Below are positions 51,474 through 63,500 of a DNA stretch of 64,000 nucleotides, one piece after another; the first letter of the stretch is position 1, and every line of letters begins with the position of its first letter. The notes below the pieces were generated by a model. It was not told the origin of the DNA. It saw only the letters and a list, made by a program, of their open reading frames with translations, and did no database searches. Source of the stretch: Epiperipatus broadwayi (taxonomy: Eukaryota; Onychophora; Udeonychophora; Euonychophora; Peripatidae); NCBI GenBank assembly GCA_028023455.1, contig JAQFVV010000012.1, positions 5,184,499 through 5,248,498 of the forward strand, given 5' to 3'. Made by a program: the position numbers and the translations under genes.

Positions 51474-53944
51474 CAGTATATGCCCAGGAAGTGGTTTCAT
51501 TAGTATATAATATTGGATGCATGAGACAAATTATAAAATTTTAGGAAAAAGTAAATAAATAACATCAATAGTAATTAAAATAAGAAATGGATTTCAGTAT
51601 CATATAATAAAATAAAAAAATATTAAAGTCACACTGAATATTTTTTTAAGTATTACAATAATGTATAGTGCATACAACTTAATGTAAATAGGTTGCTTAA
51701 TACTTCTATAAAAAGCATTGATAAAAAACATAAAAAGTAATGTAATATGAAAAATTATTTGCCTTTGTGGGATTTCATATATTTATGAGACTTGGTGTTT
51801 ATTAAAATAAGGATTTAAAGAATATTTATTATTATGTGAGATAATTAAAGCATGCTAAATAACTAAGGCTTAAACATCTTTATTGAATAATCATAAATTT
51901 AAATATAAAGAATAATTTGTATTTGATTTAGATAAAGTGAAAATATTGTATAAACAAAAAATAATTAAACAAGGATAAAATATCTTTATTATAGGAGGAA
52001 ATAATTTATTTAATAGACAAATGCAAAAATAAAAATGCATATAGCTTGGCAGATAATATAAAATAATGCATTATGATGTGACTTTATCCAGTTTATAAAT
52101 GAAAGCAGGTGAAAAAGATTATATGACAGTGGTTGAAATCATTTCTGCCATTTATTTGTTATTTAATATTTTAAATTAAAATTTGCTATGATTTATATAC
52201 TTTATTATTACATATATTGTTGGTATTTACATTAATTTTATATATGTCTATACATAAATCAAAAAATGATTGCATACGTATTCTAGCACAACTAGAGTGT
52301 TTGCATTTAATGTTGTACTTTGAATCATATTGTAATGTTTTGTCATTTAAGAGCAACATTTATTATTAATTGTGTTTGGTTCTTCAACAGTACAGTCTCT
52401 TCATTACAACTATAGGAACAATCCACAATTTGTATAAATCTGAGTGATGCAAATCTGGATTCCTATAAATAATTCCCAGTATATAAAGAGTACAAAACAT
52501 TTGAAATATGAGATATATAAGTCAATACTACTTTCAGTTTTATGATAAAAACTTGGAATTTGTTTATATATATTTTTTAAATATATATATATGTCTTTCA
52601 TCTAGAATTAATTGTAAATGTTCTTCCAGAGAAAAAACTTTATATTGACTTACGTAAAAGTCATCTAGAATGATTACTTAATAAATAAAAAAAACAACCA
52701 TTACATTTTTAAAGCTCATTTACTTTTAATTTAAATTATATATTATGGAAATGGTTAGCAAAAAAATATAAAAGAAGATAGATTTTATTTAATGATAAAG
52801 TTAACGTAATTATTAAGACATAAAAATATCATAAATAATTTTGAAAAGTAGAGAGAAAACTTCTAAGTTGGTTTTTATGTTCGTCGGGGGGGGGGGGAGG
52901 GCAATGAATAATTTGCATTCCTGCTATAATTAATATATTTTTAACATGTGTATAGTTTCTCGATAGGAAAATGATGTAAGGAAGTAGTATTTTCACTACA
53001 GTTTTATCTTATAACAATGGCTTTTATTCGTATGCAAATTTGCATTAATTAATGTTTTTAAAATTGAAATATGAAAATGAGTGAAGAATAAATTCGTATA
53101 TATGCATTAATCATGTTTTTCATTACATAGGCTATAAAAAAAATCACACTTTCATAAATATAAATATTAATTATCCTATTTTCAATATTTGGCTGTTTCT
53201 TCATTAATATGTGAAACTGAAAATCAGACTTGACCTTTAAATGTAGTGCAATTATCTTATTACATTCATATATTCCATTAAAAAAAGGAAGAGAACAGAT
53301 TGGGAAGTTAATTGATTTTATCTGTAGCTAATTCACTGCATCACAATTTTAATTTTTAAAAAGAAATTATAACATATTCAAATTCATTAGACACGTGATA
53401 ATGTCATAACCATATTTATCATTTGATTAATTAAAAACATATATATCTACTGATATAATCTGATGCTTTTAAAAATTAAGCACATGCAATTTTTATTGCT
53501 GTTAAACTCAACTAAAGCAAAAACAATGTGGAATAAAAAATTAAAAAAATTATTCGGCTGTATTTGATGAAAGGTGTTATATGCACATTATGTGTTTGCC
53601 TAATTAGTCATTTATGGATCCACATTGGATTATTAACTATATTCCACATAAGTTATTAAAAGAAAATGTATATCGTCTAAGAATTTCTTAACTACCTATA
53701 AAAAGTCTTAAATTCAATTCTGTAATTGATCCCAGGCTCCATGCATCACATTATAATGCATTAAATTCTTTATTAATTGGAAAACGTTGTATATATATAT
53801 AACATATTTTGCGGGTTCATCCGTGTTAAACAATTTAAATATTAATATACCAACTTTTGGCTTGATCACACAAGTCCTCTACTGGGTGATAAAAGGTAGA
53901 AAGACGGTTGTAGAGGCGATACAATCACCGATTTGAAAAAAACG
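51474..53944. other. AT-rich non-coding stretch
   Basis: There is a G run at 52886-52898. No gene or repeat recognised. Confidence 0.5.
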
Positions 53945-54345
53945 TTAAACTTCCACCAATAACAAAAATATTAAATTAAGAACGTTTTTTAAAAAAATCT
54001 TTCCAAATAAGAGCAAGTTTGCATGTATCATCTCACTTATTGATACGAACTGGCCTTTTAAGTATCTCAATGGCTTCTCTAATTTTGCACTGCTAGAGAT
54101 TATCACATCTGGATATAATTCTGGTACTAGAAAAATCAATTTTATGACCTGAATCTATAGTATGAAATGAGAGTGCTGATGATGATGAGTGTTTTTTAAC
54201 AGCATTAGCATGTTCATCTCTCCTAACACTAATGCGATGATTATTCATACCTATGTAAGAAGCTTCACAATTTTTACATGAGATTGGATAAACTCCATGA
54301 GATTCAAGTGGAATTGAATCCTTAGGCTTGGTTATTATATTGCTG
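53945..54345 (-). pseudogene. Penelope-like element piece: GIY-YIG endonuclease domain, decayed
   Basis: Minus-strand frames read KPKDSIPLE, GVYPISCKNCEASYIGM (the GIY-YIG pair as GVY and YIG, with the CxxC-like pair before it), RRDEHANAVKKHSS, SGHKIDFSSTRII, KIREAIEILK and a final KLALIWKDF. This is the order of the Penelope C-terminal nuclease, including Arg, the His in EH, and the late Glu of REAIE. The frame changes about three times. This nuclease makes the target nick; the piece has no RT attached on its own strand. Confidence 0.75.
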
Positions 54346-54349
54346 ATCT

Positions 54350-55080
54350 TTCAATGAGTAGAAAATGCTGTATTTGTCTTTGTTTACAAATATTCCAATT
54401 GATGAAGCTTTAAATGTAATTTCACAATGCTGCAATTTACCAAACCATATTATTGCTTTGATTAAACATTCTCTCTTGAAACATATTCTGTATAAAATGG
54501 ACAGTATTACAGACAAGTTTCTGGTACTCCTATGGGATCACCTATCTCAGGAATAATAGCTGATTTATTCATGAAAAATATAGAAACTTGTGCTTTAGAA
54601 TCATCATCTTTAAAACCTCTCATTTGGCTCAGATACATTGATGACACTTTTGTCATATTGCAACATGGAAAAAATAAATTAGATTATTTTTTTCTTATAT
54701 TTAAATAATATGCATCATCATATTAAATTTTTAATGGAGACAGAGTCTAATGAAAAACTCCCTTTTCTTGATGTTCTATAGAAAGAATACACGCATGGAC
54801 AGATATTTACATTTCCATTCTCATCATCACCCAACTCAGATAATTTCCATAGCCAAAACTCTTTTAAATAGAGCAATTAACCTTTCAGATAAGTCACATC
54901 TGAAATAAATAAATCATATTAATAGTATTTTATTACCAAATAGTTATAATTATAAATTTATTTAAAAAGCCTTATTTCAAGCCCAAAATGGACAAAATAG
55001 GAAACAAAATGATAAATCAGCTATTAGGATTTGTGGTTCATATAAAAAAGAAACTACAGACAGTATTGAATTATATTAAA
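54350..55080 (+). pseudogene. Penelope-like element piece: reverse transcriptase core, decayed
   Basis: Plus-strand frames read LSLFTNIPIDEAL (motif A region), GTPMGSPISGIIADLFM (motif B), LRYIDDTFVI (motif C, YIDD), then MHHHIKFLMETES, KLPFLDVL, and SIAKTLLNRAINLSDKSH to about 55000. This is the Penelope RT signature ('SLFTNIP', 'PMGSP.S', 'Y.DDTF', 'LPFLD'). Frame breaks occur near 54515, 54690 and 54780. It begins right beside the start of the minus-strand GIY-YIG piece, so the two parts of the element face away from each other. Confidence 0.8.
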
Positions 55081-56656
55081 ACCCTATAATATAAATACAC
55101 TGAATAAATCACAACACAGTTGAATTTGAGCTGAAAAAAGGGATGCCCAACACAATGGTCACCAAATGTACCAGTATCAAAATTGAGCAGAGTCATGAAT
55201 CCTCAAGCATATTGAACTTGAGCATCAGATATAGATATTCATCCCAAAATGTTGGTCACCAAAAATACCACAATCCTCTCAACCATATATTGATATATAG
55301 TGACATACATATAACATTGTGATCAGGACACTTTTGGTCATGACTACTATTGACTTATTAGCCCAATAATTAACTATAATGAGCATACTGTCAAAAGAGT
55401 GGAATGTGGTTATTATATGAGCATACTGAGGGACATCATCAGTTTGCAATCTATTGCTGATAATGTTAACTCTATACCATAATATTTTCTGCTCATTGTA
55501 TGGGTGTAAACTCATACTACCTAAGTATATTAGAATTTTTTTTAGTTCTGGGAGATATACCGTTAGATACCAGAATGGTGTGATTAGCAACCTATGTTTA
55601 AATGTATAATCTTTGTAGAAATCATGTCAGCTTAGATCACAGCTTTTGTGATTTTTGAAACTCAATAGTAATATTGCCTTATTTAACTAATTTGATGAAC
55701 TGCATAAATGAGAAATGAACAAAGGTAGAATAGTTATAACACTAATAGTTTATTCCAGTATCAAAGTGTGAGTGGTATTTACTCTCTCTCTCAAACCACT
55801 AGCATTATAAAAGTCATATATATATATATATAATGTACATACATCTAATTATAAAGTAAATATATATACAACATATAGTAATAAATTAGTATAGTTAATA
55901 ATTAACAATTTAGAGAAAGAGCAAAAAAATATTTATACACATTTATAAATATAGTGAAAATTAAGTAATTTATCTTACTTCAGTTCTTATATTTAGTTCT
56001 TTTGTATTTGAATCTGGTTTATTGTCAAAAAAAAGTTTTCAAATAAGAAAAACAAGCCTTTGTCCAGTAATATTTCTTGAGGTGACTTTTATTTTGTTTT
56101 CATTCATGGAATTTTGATGTATGTTTCTTATTTATTCACAGATTAAAATGAGTTCATTTATTATTTATTTGTATGTAGATTATAATCACAAATTTATCCA
56201 TGTGTTTTTTTCTTTTCTTTTAAAAGAAATGTGAATTCTGCAGAGTTGCATTCTCCATCAAACATTTTCTTTTTTCTTGGTAAGGCATGTTTAAATATTT
56301 ACATATGATAGAGCTAGAATGAGGGGAATTAATTTTGTTTTACTATGCTAGGTTGTTCAGCTAGACGTTTCACCGTAACTCTGCAGTTGAATGATGAACT
56401 AAATCATTTGTCTAACATTTATCCTATGACTGTACAAAACCATTGTGTATTTGATTTATATCACACACCTTTTTACTTTACAATTTCTAGTGTGCATATA
56501 TGCGTTCTGATGGTTTTTACAATAAAATCTGCAAGTCCACACTTGTATTCATTACAAACTGTAGAATGAACTGACTATTAAGCTTATGACAGCCCTTTTA
56601 TATCCTAAAGACTAAATTAATTTCATTCAAGTTCCATAATGTGTTTATCAATAAGC

Positions 56657-56658
<2 letters not shown>
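55081..56658. other. AT-rich stretch, partly possible Penelope 3' remnant
   Basis: A short imperfect duplication occurs: ACAATGGTCACCAAATGTACC (55152 on) and ATGTTGGTCACCAAAAATACC (55248 on). Beyond about 55300 nothing is recognisable. The open frame at 56345-56569 has no recognisable character. Confidence 0.4.

Positions 56659-56699
<41 letters not shown>
56659..56699. repeat. (AT)n microsatellite, about 20 units
   Basis: A perfect AT dinucleotide run. Confidence 0.97.
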
Positions 56700-56704
<5 letters not shown>

Positions 56705-57262
56705 CAGGAAGGTTTATCATTCAATATTTATTTTTGTAATCTATATTTTCAGTATGTTAAGTTTCATACTTATGGGTATTACCATTACAACAAAAACACC
56801 AATAAATAACTTTTAATATCTATTGTTTATTGATTTGGTTGCTAGTGGCTCTTTGATTCTTCACATGTTCATTTTGTGAAGTAAACAAGGCTTCTTTGAT
56901 TTTTCCATTTACTCTTATTTCATTCTTTGCAAGTTACTTCAACAATATGTGAATTAATTTACTTATTTTTTTCTTCTTTATCTTCTATGTATTGATTTTA
57001 TTTAAAAATATAATAGCTCCTTTCATTTACACTTTATTTCATGCAACATACTGTTTCTAAAATTAGTTTTTCTTTCTTGCAGTTTTGACTGCCCAGCAAT
57101 CTTCACGATTGTTTCAAAAATATTTAAATATTCATGATTACCAACAACAATATAGTATATTATAATTATATCAAAATACATAAGTCATATTTTAATTACA
57201 ATTGTCCAAAATACCACCTATAACTTTATAATTATATTAAATTTTAAATTTATGTAATTACC
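56700..57262. other. AT-rich non-coding stretch
   Basis: Nothing recognisable. Confidence 0.5.
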
Positions 57263-57395
57263 AACCATAATATATTATTTTGTTTTATAATCTTTAATAT
57301 ATATATATACATACATACATTTGGTCATTAAATATAAGTTATATATAAAAGATTGTAAGATAAAATAATACAAAGTAATATATTATGGTTATTAA
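57263..57395. repeat. Fold-back repeat (~130 bp)
   Basis: AACCATAATATATTATTTTG at the left and its imperfect complement (ATATATTATGGTT) at the right enclose an AT-rich loop with TATATATACATACATACATT. Low complexity makes chance pairing possible, but the arms share their order over about 40 bp. Confidence 0.45.
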
Positions 57396-57472
57396 ATAAA
57401 ATAATATATATATATTTAAGATTTTAATATAATTTTGGTACTAACATATTAATCTGGTGGTAAGATAGGTAT

Positions 57473-57540
57473 TAAGCCAATAAACATCACATGATCACCA
57501 TACGCAATAGATATAGTGATTTTGCCTGCTTAAAGATAGG
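57473..57540. repeat. R1 terminal fragment (~65 bp)
   Basis: TTAAGCCAATAAACATCACA, TGATCACCAT and TTTTGCCTGCTTAA are the two ends of R1 with everything between them lost, including the ribozyme. Confidence 0.7.
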
Positions 57541-57639
57541 TATTAATTAGTCCAGAAATATTTTTTTGGATAAATGATGACCAACAACTTTATTTACAAA
57601 CATTTACTAACATTATAATATTTAAAAAAGCAAGTCATA

Positions 57640-57905
57640 TATAACGTGACATTACTTTTATAAGCTTGTAATTACAAAAATGCAATACAGAGAGCGTACC
57701 AATAGCTCAAACAAGCTCTTAATTAATAAGTGCGGTATGAGAAGATATTTAAAATCTCCATCCAGAACACTCTCATCTCCATACCAACTGGTTTCGAGCT
57801 TATGGCTCATGTCAGTGGAGAGCTAGAATGTTCAGACACTAGATCCAAAATATCAACTCAAAAAACCAGCACTTATTTCATATTGTATATTTAAGTAGAA
57901 ACTGA
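57640..57905 (-). mobile_element. R2 repeat, longest copy, with hammerhead motif
   Basis: In ribozyme sense (minus) it starts near 57900 with ATAAGTGCTGG and GTTGATATTTTGGATC. It then carries the hammerhead (57766-57832) and ends with AGCTATTGGTACGCTCTCTG, AAAAGTAATGTCACG and TATATGACTTGC. The end part recurs at 7243-7322, and a palindromic derivative lies at 41527-41670. Overall architecture parallels R1 (a GATC-rich leader, then ribozyme, then tail), but the sequence is different. No protein is encoded. Confidence 0.65.
57766..57832 (-). ncRNA. Hammerhead-type ribozyme motif (R2)
   Basis: Minus strand order: outer stem I AACATTCT, internal loop AGC, inner stem I TCTCCA, core CTGACAT (consensus CTGANGA), stem II GAGC-CATAA-GCTC, core GAAA, stem III ACCA-GT-TGGT, triplet GTA, inner stem I TGGAGA, loop TG, outer stem I AGAGTGTT. 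Every stem pairs fully (one G-U), including stem III with a 2-base loop. The sequence of all stems differs from R1, so pairing is preserved without sequence similarity. The core substitution at the second and third variable positions would probably reduce or abolish cleavage in this copy. Confidence 0.6.
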
Positions 57906-59948
57906 AATTTTCAGACATGAAAATGTCTTCAAATCCAGCTATCTAACTTAACATGCATTTACGTTTTTTATGAGAAATATATCTTCTACCATCTAAGCTT
58001 ATAATGATTTTTTATTTTGGGAATGGCCACCTATAATTTTATTTAGTGGAAATATAACAAACATGCATTTACATTTTTTGCAAGAAATGATCTTTTAACA
58101 AGTAAACTTTTAATTATTTTTATTACGAATGGTAACCAAAACAAAACAAAAATAATATACATATAATTAACCATGCAATTCTATCTATTTATAAAATATT
58201 GTTTCTTAGCATCATTGCAGTGGACTGAACTTTCTTACCTCAAACCACATTCGATAATAAATGACTACTCTCTTTTGACAATCCTAAACAAAACATCGCC
58301 ATTGTTTAGTTGTAAAATTAGCAGCAAAAACAACATTTTGACCATTGACTTTCTCCTCAACAGAATATTATCTAATATTCAGTTACAAAATTTGATTTTA
58401 CTTCTTTTTTAGAAGATTATAAATGTGTTTAATTCGGTCTTTATATAAACATTTGTTTGTGTCAGCCACTTTCATCACTGCAAGACTAATATGTAAATAC
58501 CATAATTTTAAAGGTATTTGTAATATTTTGTACAATTGTTATTATAATATGAATATATATGTTTTAGATATAATTAAAATATAATATATTGTTTGTATGT
58601 AATTATATATATTTAACAAAAGTAAATAAGATTAATTGTAAAAACAATATGCTGTATTGAATAAAATTTAAATGAAAGTGGTTGCTGATTATATTCATTA
58701 AACTCATTACCATTTCCTTTTTTTTCTGATTATAAATAAATAATGGACCTTTAAAATAATACTGATAACTATGAATATGAAATGAATACATTGAAAATAT
58801 AAATATTATATACTGTATTGTTAAGTGTGGAAAACGAAACAAAAAAGAATAATGAGGGTAATGAGACTCAGGATAGTGGAGTATACATCAACTTAAACAT
58901 ATCAAAGCCTCGATGTAGCTTCGATGACAAAGAGAAATTTTATTGCAGTTAATTTTACATTTTAAAATAAATTAAATATCTCAGGTATGCAGATCATGTA
59001 TAAAAAATTAAGCTGTCCCAAAATAGAGAAGCATTTATATGTATATAATATTTTAAAATATATATTTAAGGTGTATGAGTATGTGTTTATTTGTTATGAT
59101 GAATCTAATAAATATTATGGCTAAATAATTGTTTCTTTTGTTTAAGATTATTTCCCTAAATATTCCACCTAAGAAAATAATTATGTCTTATGCCTAATAT
59201 TCTCAATGTTTCAAATAAAAAATATAAGTGTGTGTTAGTAGTTTCTTTATTTAAAATGTGATCAATAAACTAATGATAACTGGTTAATCTTTAAAAAAAA
59301 AAAAATACAAAGGCATATTAATTAATAATAAATTCAAAATTGTAAGTAATTTACTTTATTAAAAAAATAATATGAATTATCATTTATATAATACCTTCAG
59401 CTTTATTTGTATGCCATAGATTTTAAAATAATGCATTTAATTTTACATATGTGAGTACAAATTTGAATTTTTTTCAGGAATAACAAACAAAGTTGTAAAT
59501 ATATTTTTAAGTATACAATTGCTTAATATAAAAAATCAATTTTAAATATAAATAAGAAGTATGCGTTCTCAAGTTTGATTAGCTAAAATCGATTTTAATT
59601 CTACTAAAATACACTATCATACTAAATAATTAAGGAAATCTTGGGTTTACTTCTATGATCACAATTCACTATAATATTTAAACGCGATAATAGTAATAAC
59701 TCAATGCTATTTCATCTCAATATAAATTACGTGGAATTCCTCAACTAATTAAATAAATTCTATAAAAGGAAAAGTTACTATTTGTAAAAACCATAATATC
59801 TGATTATAAAATAAGTTCACTTAACGATCAAAAACATACATGAGAAAGAAAGTATTTTACTATATATATAGATTTGATTTAATACAACAAAGTCGAATTC
59901 AATTTTTTACTCATATGTATATTAATACTTTTATACAAAAAATGTGTA
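57906..59948. other. AT-rich non-coding stretch
   Basis: No gene or repeat recognised; the open frames at 58173-58412 and 58603-58842 lack any recognisable character. Confidence 0.5.
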
Positions 59949-60248
59949 TTAAAACAGGCAAAACTCTCTATACGTATTGCAACTCAGGGCAAGTCAGAGT
60001 AATCAATGGATGCCAGAAGGCTTGTGCATAAAATCCCTATCTAGTGTCTACTCATCCAATATCCCCAGACTAGTTTCTGGGGATATTGGATGAGTAGGTA
60101 CTAGATGGGGATTTTATGCACAAGCCTTTTGGCATCCATTGTTACTCTGGCTGGCACTGAGTGGCAGTACATATAGAGAGTTTTGCCTGTTTTAATAAGT
60201 TATAAGCAAGCATAAGAAATGGTGATCATGTTGTGTTTGATTGGCTTA
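59949..60248. mobile_element. R1 repeat copy 5: palindromic (fold-back) derivative
   Basis: The left arm, 59949-60067, is R1 in minus orientation. The right arm, 60078-60195, is the same segment in plus orientation; the arms are near-perfect reverse complements about 119 bp long around a 10-bp centre GACTAGTTTC. It then continues with the R1 tail AAGCAAGCATAAG, GGTGATCATG and TTGGCTTA to 60248. The ribozyme 5' half is missing. The centre contains ACTAGT, the self-complementary stem III. The junction has a 5-bp TCTGG shared by both parental sequences. Confidence 0.85.
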
Positions 60249-61084
60249 AATGTGATGTACGTGATATAAATAGTGTCATTAAATAAATTTTCTTATCTTT
60301 TCACACTTATCTGATCTAGAGAAATGCCAAAATATACTTTCAAAAAAATAATAAATGAAATAAATTTAGCATATACAAAATATTTTCTTTTTGTATATAT
60401 TGAAGCAGTCAATTTTAGCTTAAGATTGTGCTTCATGTTACCTACCTACTAACCTGTGTTTAAATCCCTATTTCACATCCAGCTCCTTTTGTCGTGTATA
60501 TATATATTTCATGTATATATTTGAGATGCGCGCCTAAATAATAAAATTTTATGTTTCAATAACATGTTTTAAAATTATTATTAATTCTTTTTATTAATTA
60601 TTAGTTTTTTTTATTAAAGTATTATAGATGCGGCTCAAATATATACATAGGAGCAAAACTTACTAACAAAATATTGATGTTTTTAAATATTTATTATATG
60701 TCATTTTTAACTTTTTTCTTTTTAAATTGCTTGTTTTTCTATTAAACTATATATTTTTTATAAAATCCAATATGGAAGATGTGACTGTTGTTAATTGTCC
60801 AAAAATAATTAAAGGGAGGTATTTTTTAATTAAAGTTTTACTTAAAATAAATGGGATTAAGTAGGCTAAAGATTTTCTTTTGTTGAAAACATATTGTCAA
60901 ATCTATTTCTAATCTGGAAATAGATTTGAATTTATTTTGGACGTTATCTAACAATTGCATCTTTCAAAAACAACTGATAAAAGAAAAAGTATAAAATGAC
61001 TGAATTTTGGAGAACAGATTAGATTAGCTACTTTTAGAGAGAGGTATTATAAACATATTTCATTTTGCTTGCAACTTACAAATG
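60249..61084. other. AT-rich non-coding stretch
   Basis: A short perfect hairpin lies at 60898-60929 (CAAATCTATTTC / GAAATAGATTTG). Nothing else recognised. Confidence 0.5.
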
Positions 61085-61145
61085 ATTTAGCAGTAAATCC
61101 ACCACTCTTCTCGACCCTATGGGTCATCATCTGCTGCTATTGTAA
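61085..61145 (-). ncRNA. Possible further hammerhead-like relic
   Basis: Minus strand: AGCAGCAGATGATGACCC, ATA, GGGTCGAGAAGAG. The strong GACCC-ATA-GGGTC hairpin sits between a CTGATGA-like box (CAGATGA) and a GAAA-like box (GAGA), with AGCAG and CTGCT able to pair outside. No clear stem III or cleavage triplet is present. It may be a decayed third type of ribozyme repeat, or just a hairpin. Confidence 0.25.
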
Positions 61146-62204
61146 TATCCTGCTGCCATGAAATGAAGAAAGGTTTAAAAAGAACTTTAGAATGCTAATA
61201 GAAGTTTTCTGCCACCGAAGTACTTGCATTTCAATCGCCGTGCACGTGCATACTTTAAAATGGACTCTTAAAATTGCAAGGTCAATTTCCAAGCCACCAC
61301 CTAATAGTCAATTTAGTCTAAATAATCTATCAAGATCTCTTCTCATGTATTCTTTAACTTTGCTTTTATATATATATCTGTGAATGTAATTTTGCTCTCA
61401 AATGATTTCTTTATATCTAATCCTATCTCATATGCTTTTAACCTTCCTTAACTTTGGTGTGGTCATTTATTTATAGTTATTTATTACTTGATTTTATATA
61501 TATGCTTTTATTATTATGCCAATTTTGAACAATCTTACGAGTTTAATTTTTAAAATCTTTTCTTCCTTTTAAGTAAACCTACATGAATTAAGGTTTTAAT
61601 GTCCATTTAAACAATGCATTATTAATTAATTAATACACTTGCCAGATTATTTTATGTGCCAACATTTTATTTATGTTCTAATATAAAAATATATATTTGT
61701 TTAACTCTGTATTTTCTACCCAGTGAAAATCCAGAACTCAAGCTAATTAACGCTCTGAAACTTTTATTTTATAATTATTTATTAAATTCTGAAAGGGTGA
61801 CTTATAATTTGTTTCCTATACAACTGCTAATCTTACTTCATTTTTCATACTCTTTAAATATATAGTACTTATATATTTCATTTATTGCAAAATCAATGAA
61901 AGTGGGATTTATTTATTTTAAATATCAGAAAAGGGATGGGGGTGAATCTTAATGTGTCTGTTACTAAATCAAATCTTAGCATATCTTAATGTTTCTTTTA
62001 CTAGGTAAAATCTTAACGTATATTTTATTAAATGAAATATTTTCTCTCTATATATATATATATTATAATTGCATGGCGTATTATAGTATTCAAACAATGG
62101 TCATTTATTTTAAAGCAGTAAAATTTATTCAATGTTGTTAGAGCCATGTGTCATTACTGTGTTTCTATCATTTAACCTATCTTCGTATATATATATATTA
62201 TGTG
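61146..62204. other. AT-rich non-coding stretch
   Basis: The open frames at 61192-61383 and 61656-61865 have no recognisable character. A loosely repeated AATCTTAATGT / AAATCTTAGCA motif lies at 61946-62020. Confidence 0.45.
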
Positions 62205-62312
62205 CTTCTAATCTGGGGGTTGCAATGAGTTTGAACCCATAGATTTCTTTTCGTACCTCATTCCATAGATAGTTGAGCTATCTGGAACCACATTTATTTT
62301 GTATAAAATGCC

Positions 62313-62440
62313 TCTGGCAGTGATCCCATAAGTTTGGCACACGCTATGCATATTCACTTTGTATAGATAAAAGGCCTCTCATGTCAGTTACACCAGCAAA
62401 AGTCTGGGCCACGCCATGCCTATCCACTTTCCTCTAAGCA
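62313..62440. repeat. Two-unit imperfect tandem repeat (~64-bp unit)
   Basis: GCCTCTGGCAGTGA...GTTTGGCACACGCTATGCAT, ATTCACTTT and then GCCTCTCATGTCAG...GTCTGGGCCACGCCATGCCT, ATCCACTTT are two diverged copies side by side, in an unusually GC-rich patch for this window. Confidence 0.6.
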
Positions 62441-62884
62441 CTATCCAAGAAGGGGGTGTGAGATTTCATTTTTCATCCAGAAGCATGACCTTTTCCTCTT
62501 AGTTATTTTTAGGCTATTATGTCAGCACCGCAAACTTCTTCGTATTTATTATTCCTTTTGCTTCATGACCTAGTTTTAATGCTCTAATATTAAAATTAAG
62601 CTTTGCTTAAAAGATATATATAAATGCCAATTATTTCTATTTTATTAATTAAGTTTATTTCAATCATATACAATCCTACCTTCGTAATTTATATATCTGT
62701 ATTTAAGAGTATCTATATGCCTTGGGGAAAATAAAGTGTTCGTCTTACTATTGTTAAATTAATTTGTCATTAAATATTTTGTCATAGGTTTAAATATAAT
62801 CAAATGTTTTCAAATGTATTTTATGTATTTTCACGACCACAATGGCAGGAAAATAGTTTGTATTTATATATGTAATGAATCTCA

Positions 62885-63010
62885 AAATGCTCCCTTAATA
62901 TATGTTAGTCACCACGTTTCTGAACCGTAAATCAAAGCGTTAATAGCAATTTTGTGTAACTTCTTTCTAATACTGAATGGCATCTTAATATTGGATCCAC
63001 CAAAGATGTG
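62885..63010 (-). pseudogene. Short LINE fragment (RT C-terminal block)
   Basis: Minus-strand translation gives FGGSNIKMPFSIRKKLHKIA, then INALIYGSETW. The 'K...a...LiYGSETW' block is the conserved thumb-region motif of many LINE reverse transcriptases. It is open for about 40 codons but nothing is recognisable either side, so it is a small remnant. Confidence 0.6.
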
Positions 63011-63289
63011 TGTTTATTTGTAATATATTATTTAGCCAATAAAGAGCATATGAGAAATAATAGCATGTATGACACTATGTAATCGCTTGCTCATTCACAC
63101 ACACACTAATGTACTTAATTTATAAATGTATATAAATAATTTTTCATTATATTAAATTATATTTTATTGTCTAACTTATTTGAGTAGTTTGAATTTCTTT
63201 TTCTCCACTTCCACATATTACAGCCTTGCTTATATATATTTTAATATAGTCATAGTTAATAGATGTCTCATTGTTTTGCTCAGCTTTGC

Positions 63290-63500
63290 TAGTCGGCCGG
63301 ATTAAGATTAATTCTCATGGCCCATCACTATTATGTTATCCATTAGGTGTTTGATTTGGGGTTTAGAGAGTGGGTTCAAATCCAGGCTGGTTCCTGACCT
63401 AAATCTTGGGCTTGACTGGGTTTGAAGTACATTTTGTGAGTTCCAGCTCATGTTAGATGGATAAACATGTTTTGACCGGCACATAGGATTTTTTTTTCCT
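63290..63500 (+). other. GC-richer segment with a tRNA B-box-like motif
   Basis: GTGGGTTCAAATCCAGG at 63370-63386 fits a B box; I cannot find a convincing A box upstream, so a SINE is possible but not shown. The segment starts GTCGGCCGGATT and near its end has TTTTGACCGGCACATAGG. Confidence 0.3.

Noticed and set aside
54322-54516. Minus-strand 64-codon frame across the Penelope junction
   Set aside because: It reads antisense through the RT piece; only the part below about 54345 belongs to the GIY-YIG coding strand, in another frame.
56345-56569. 74-codon plus-strand frame
   Set aside because: No recognisable motif, no splice or translation context, and AT-rich surroundings give such frames by chance.
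60898-60929. Short perfect hairpin considered as a microRNA or terminator
   Set aside because: The stem is only about 12 bp, far shorter than a pre-miRNA, in AT-rich DNA where such hairpins are common.
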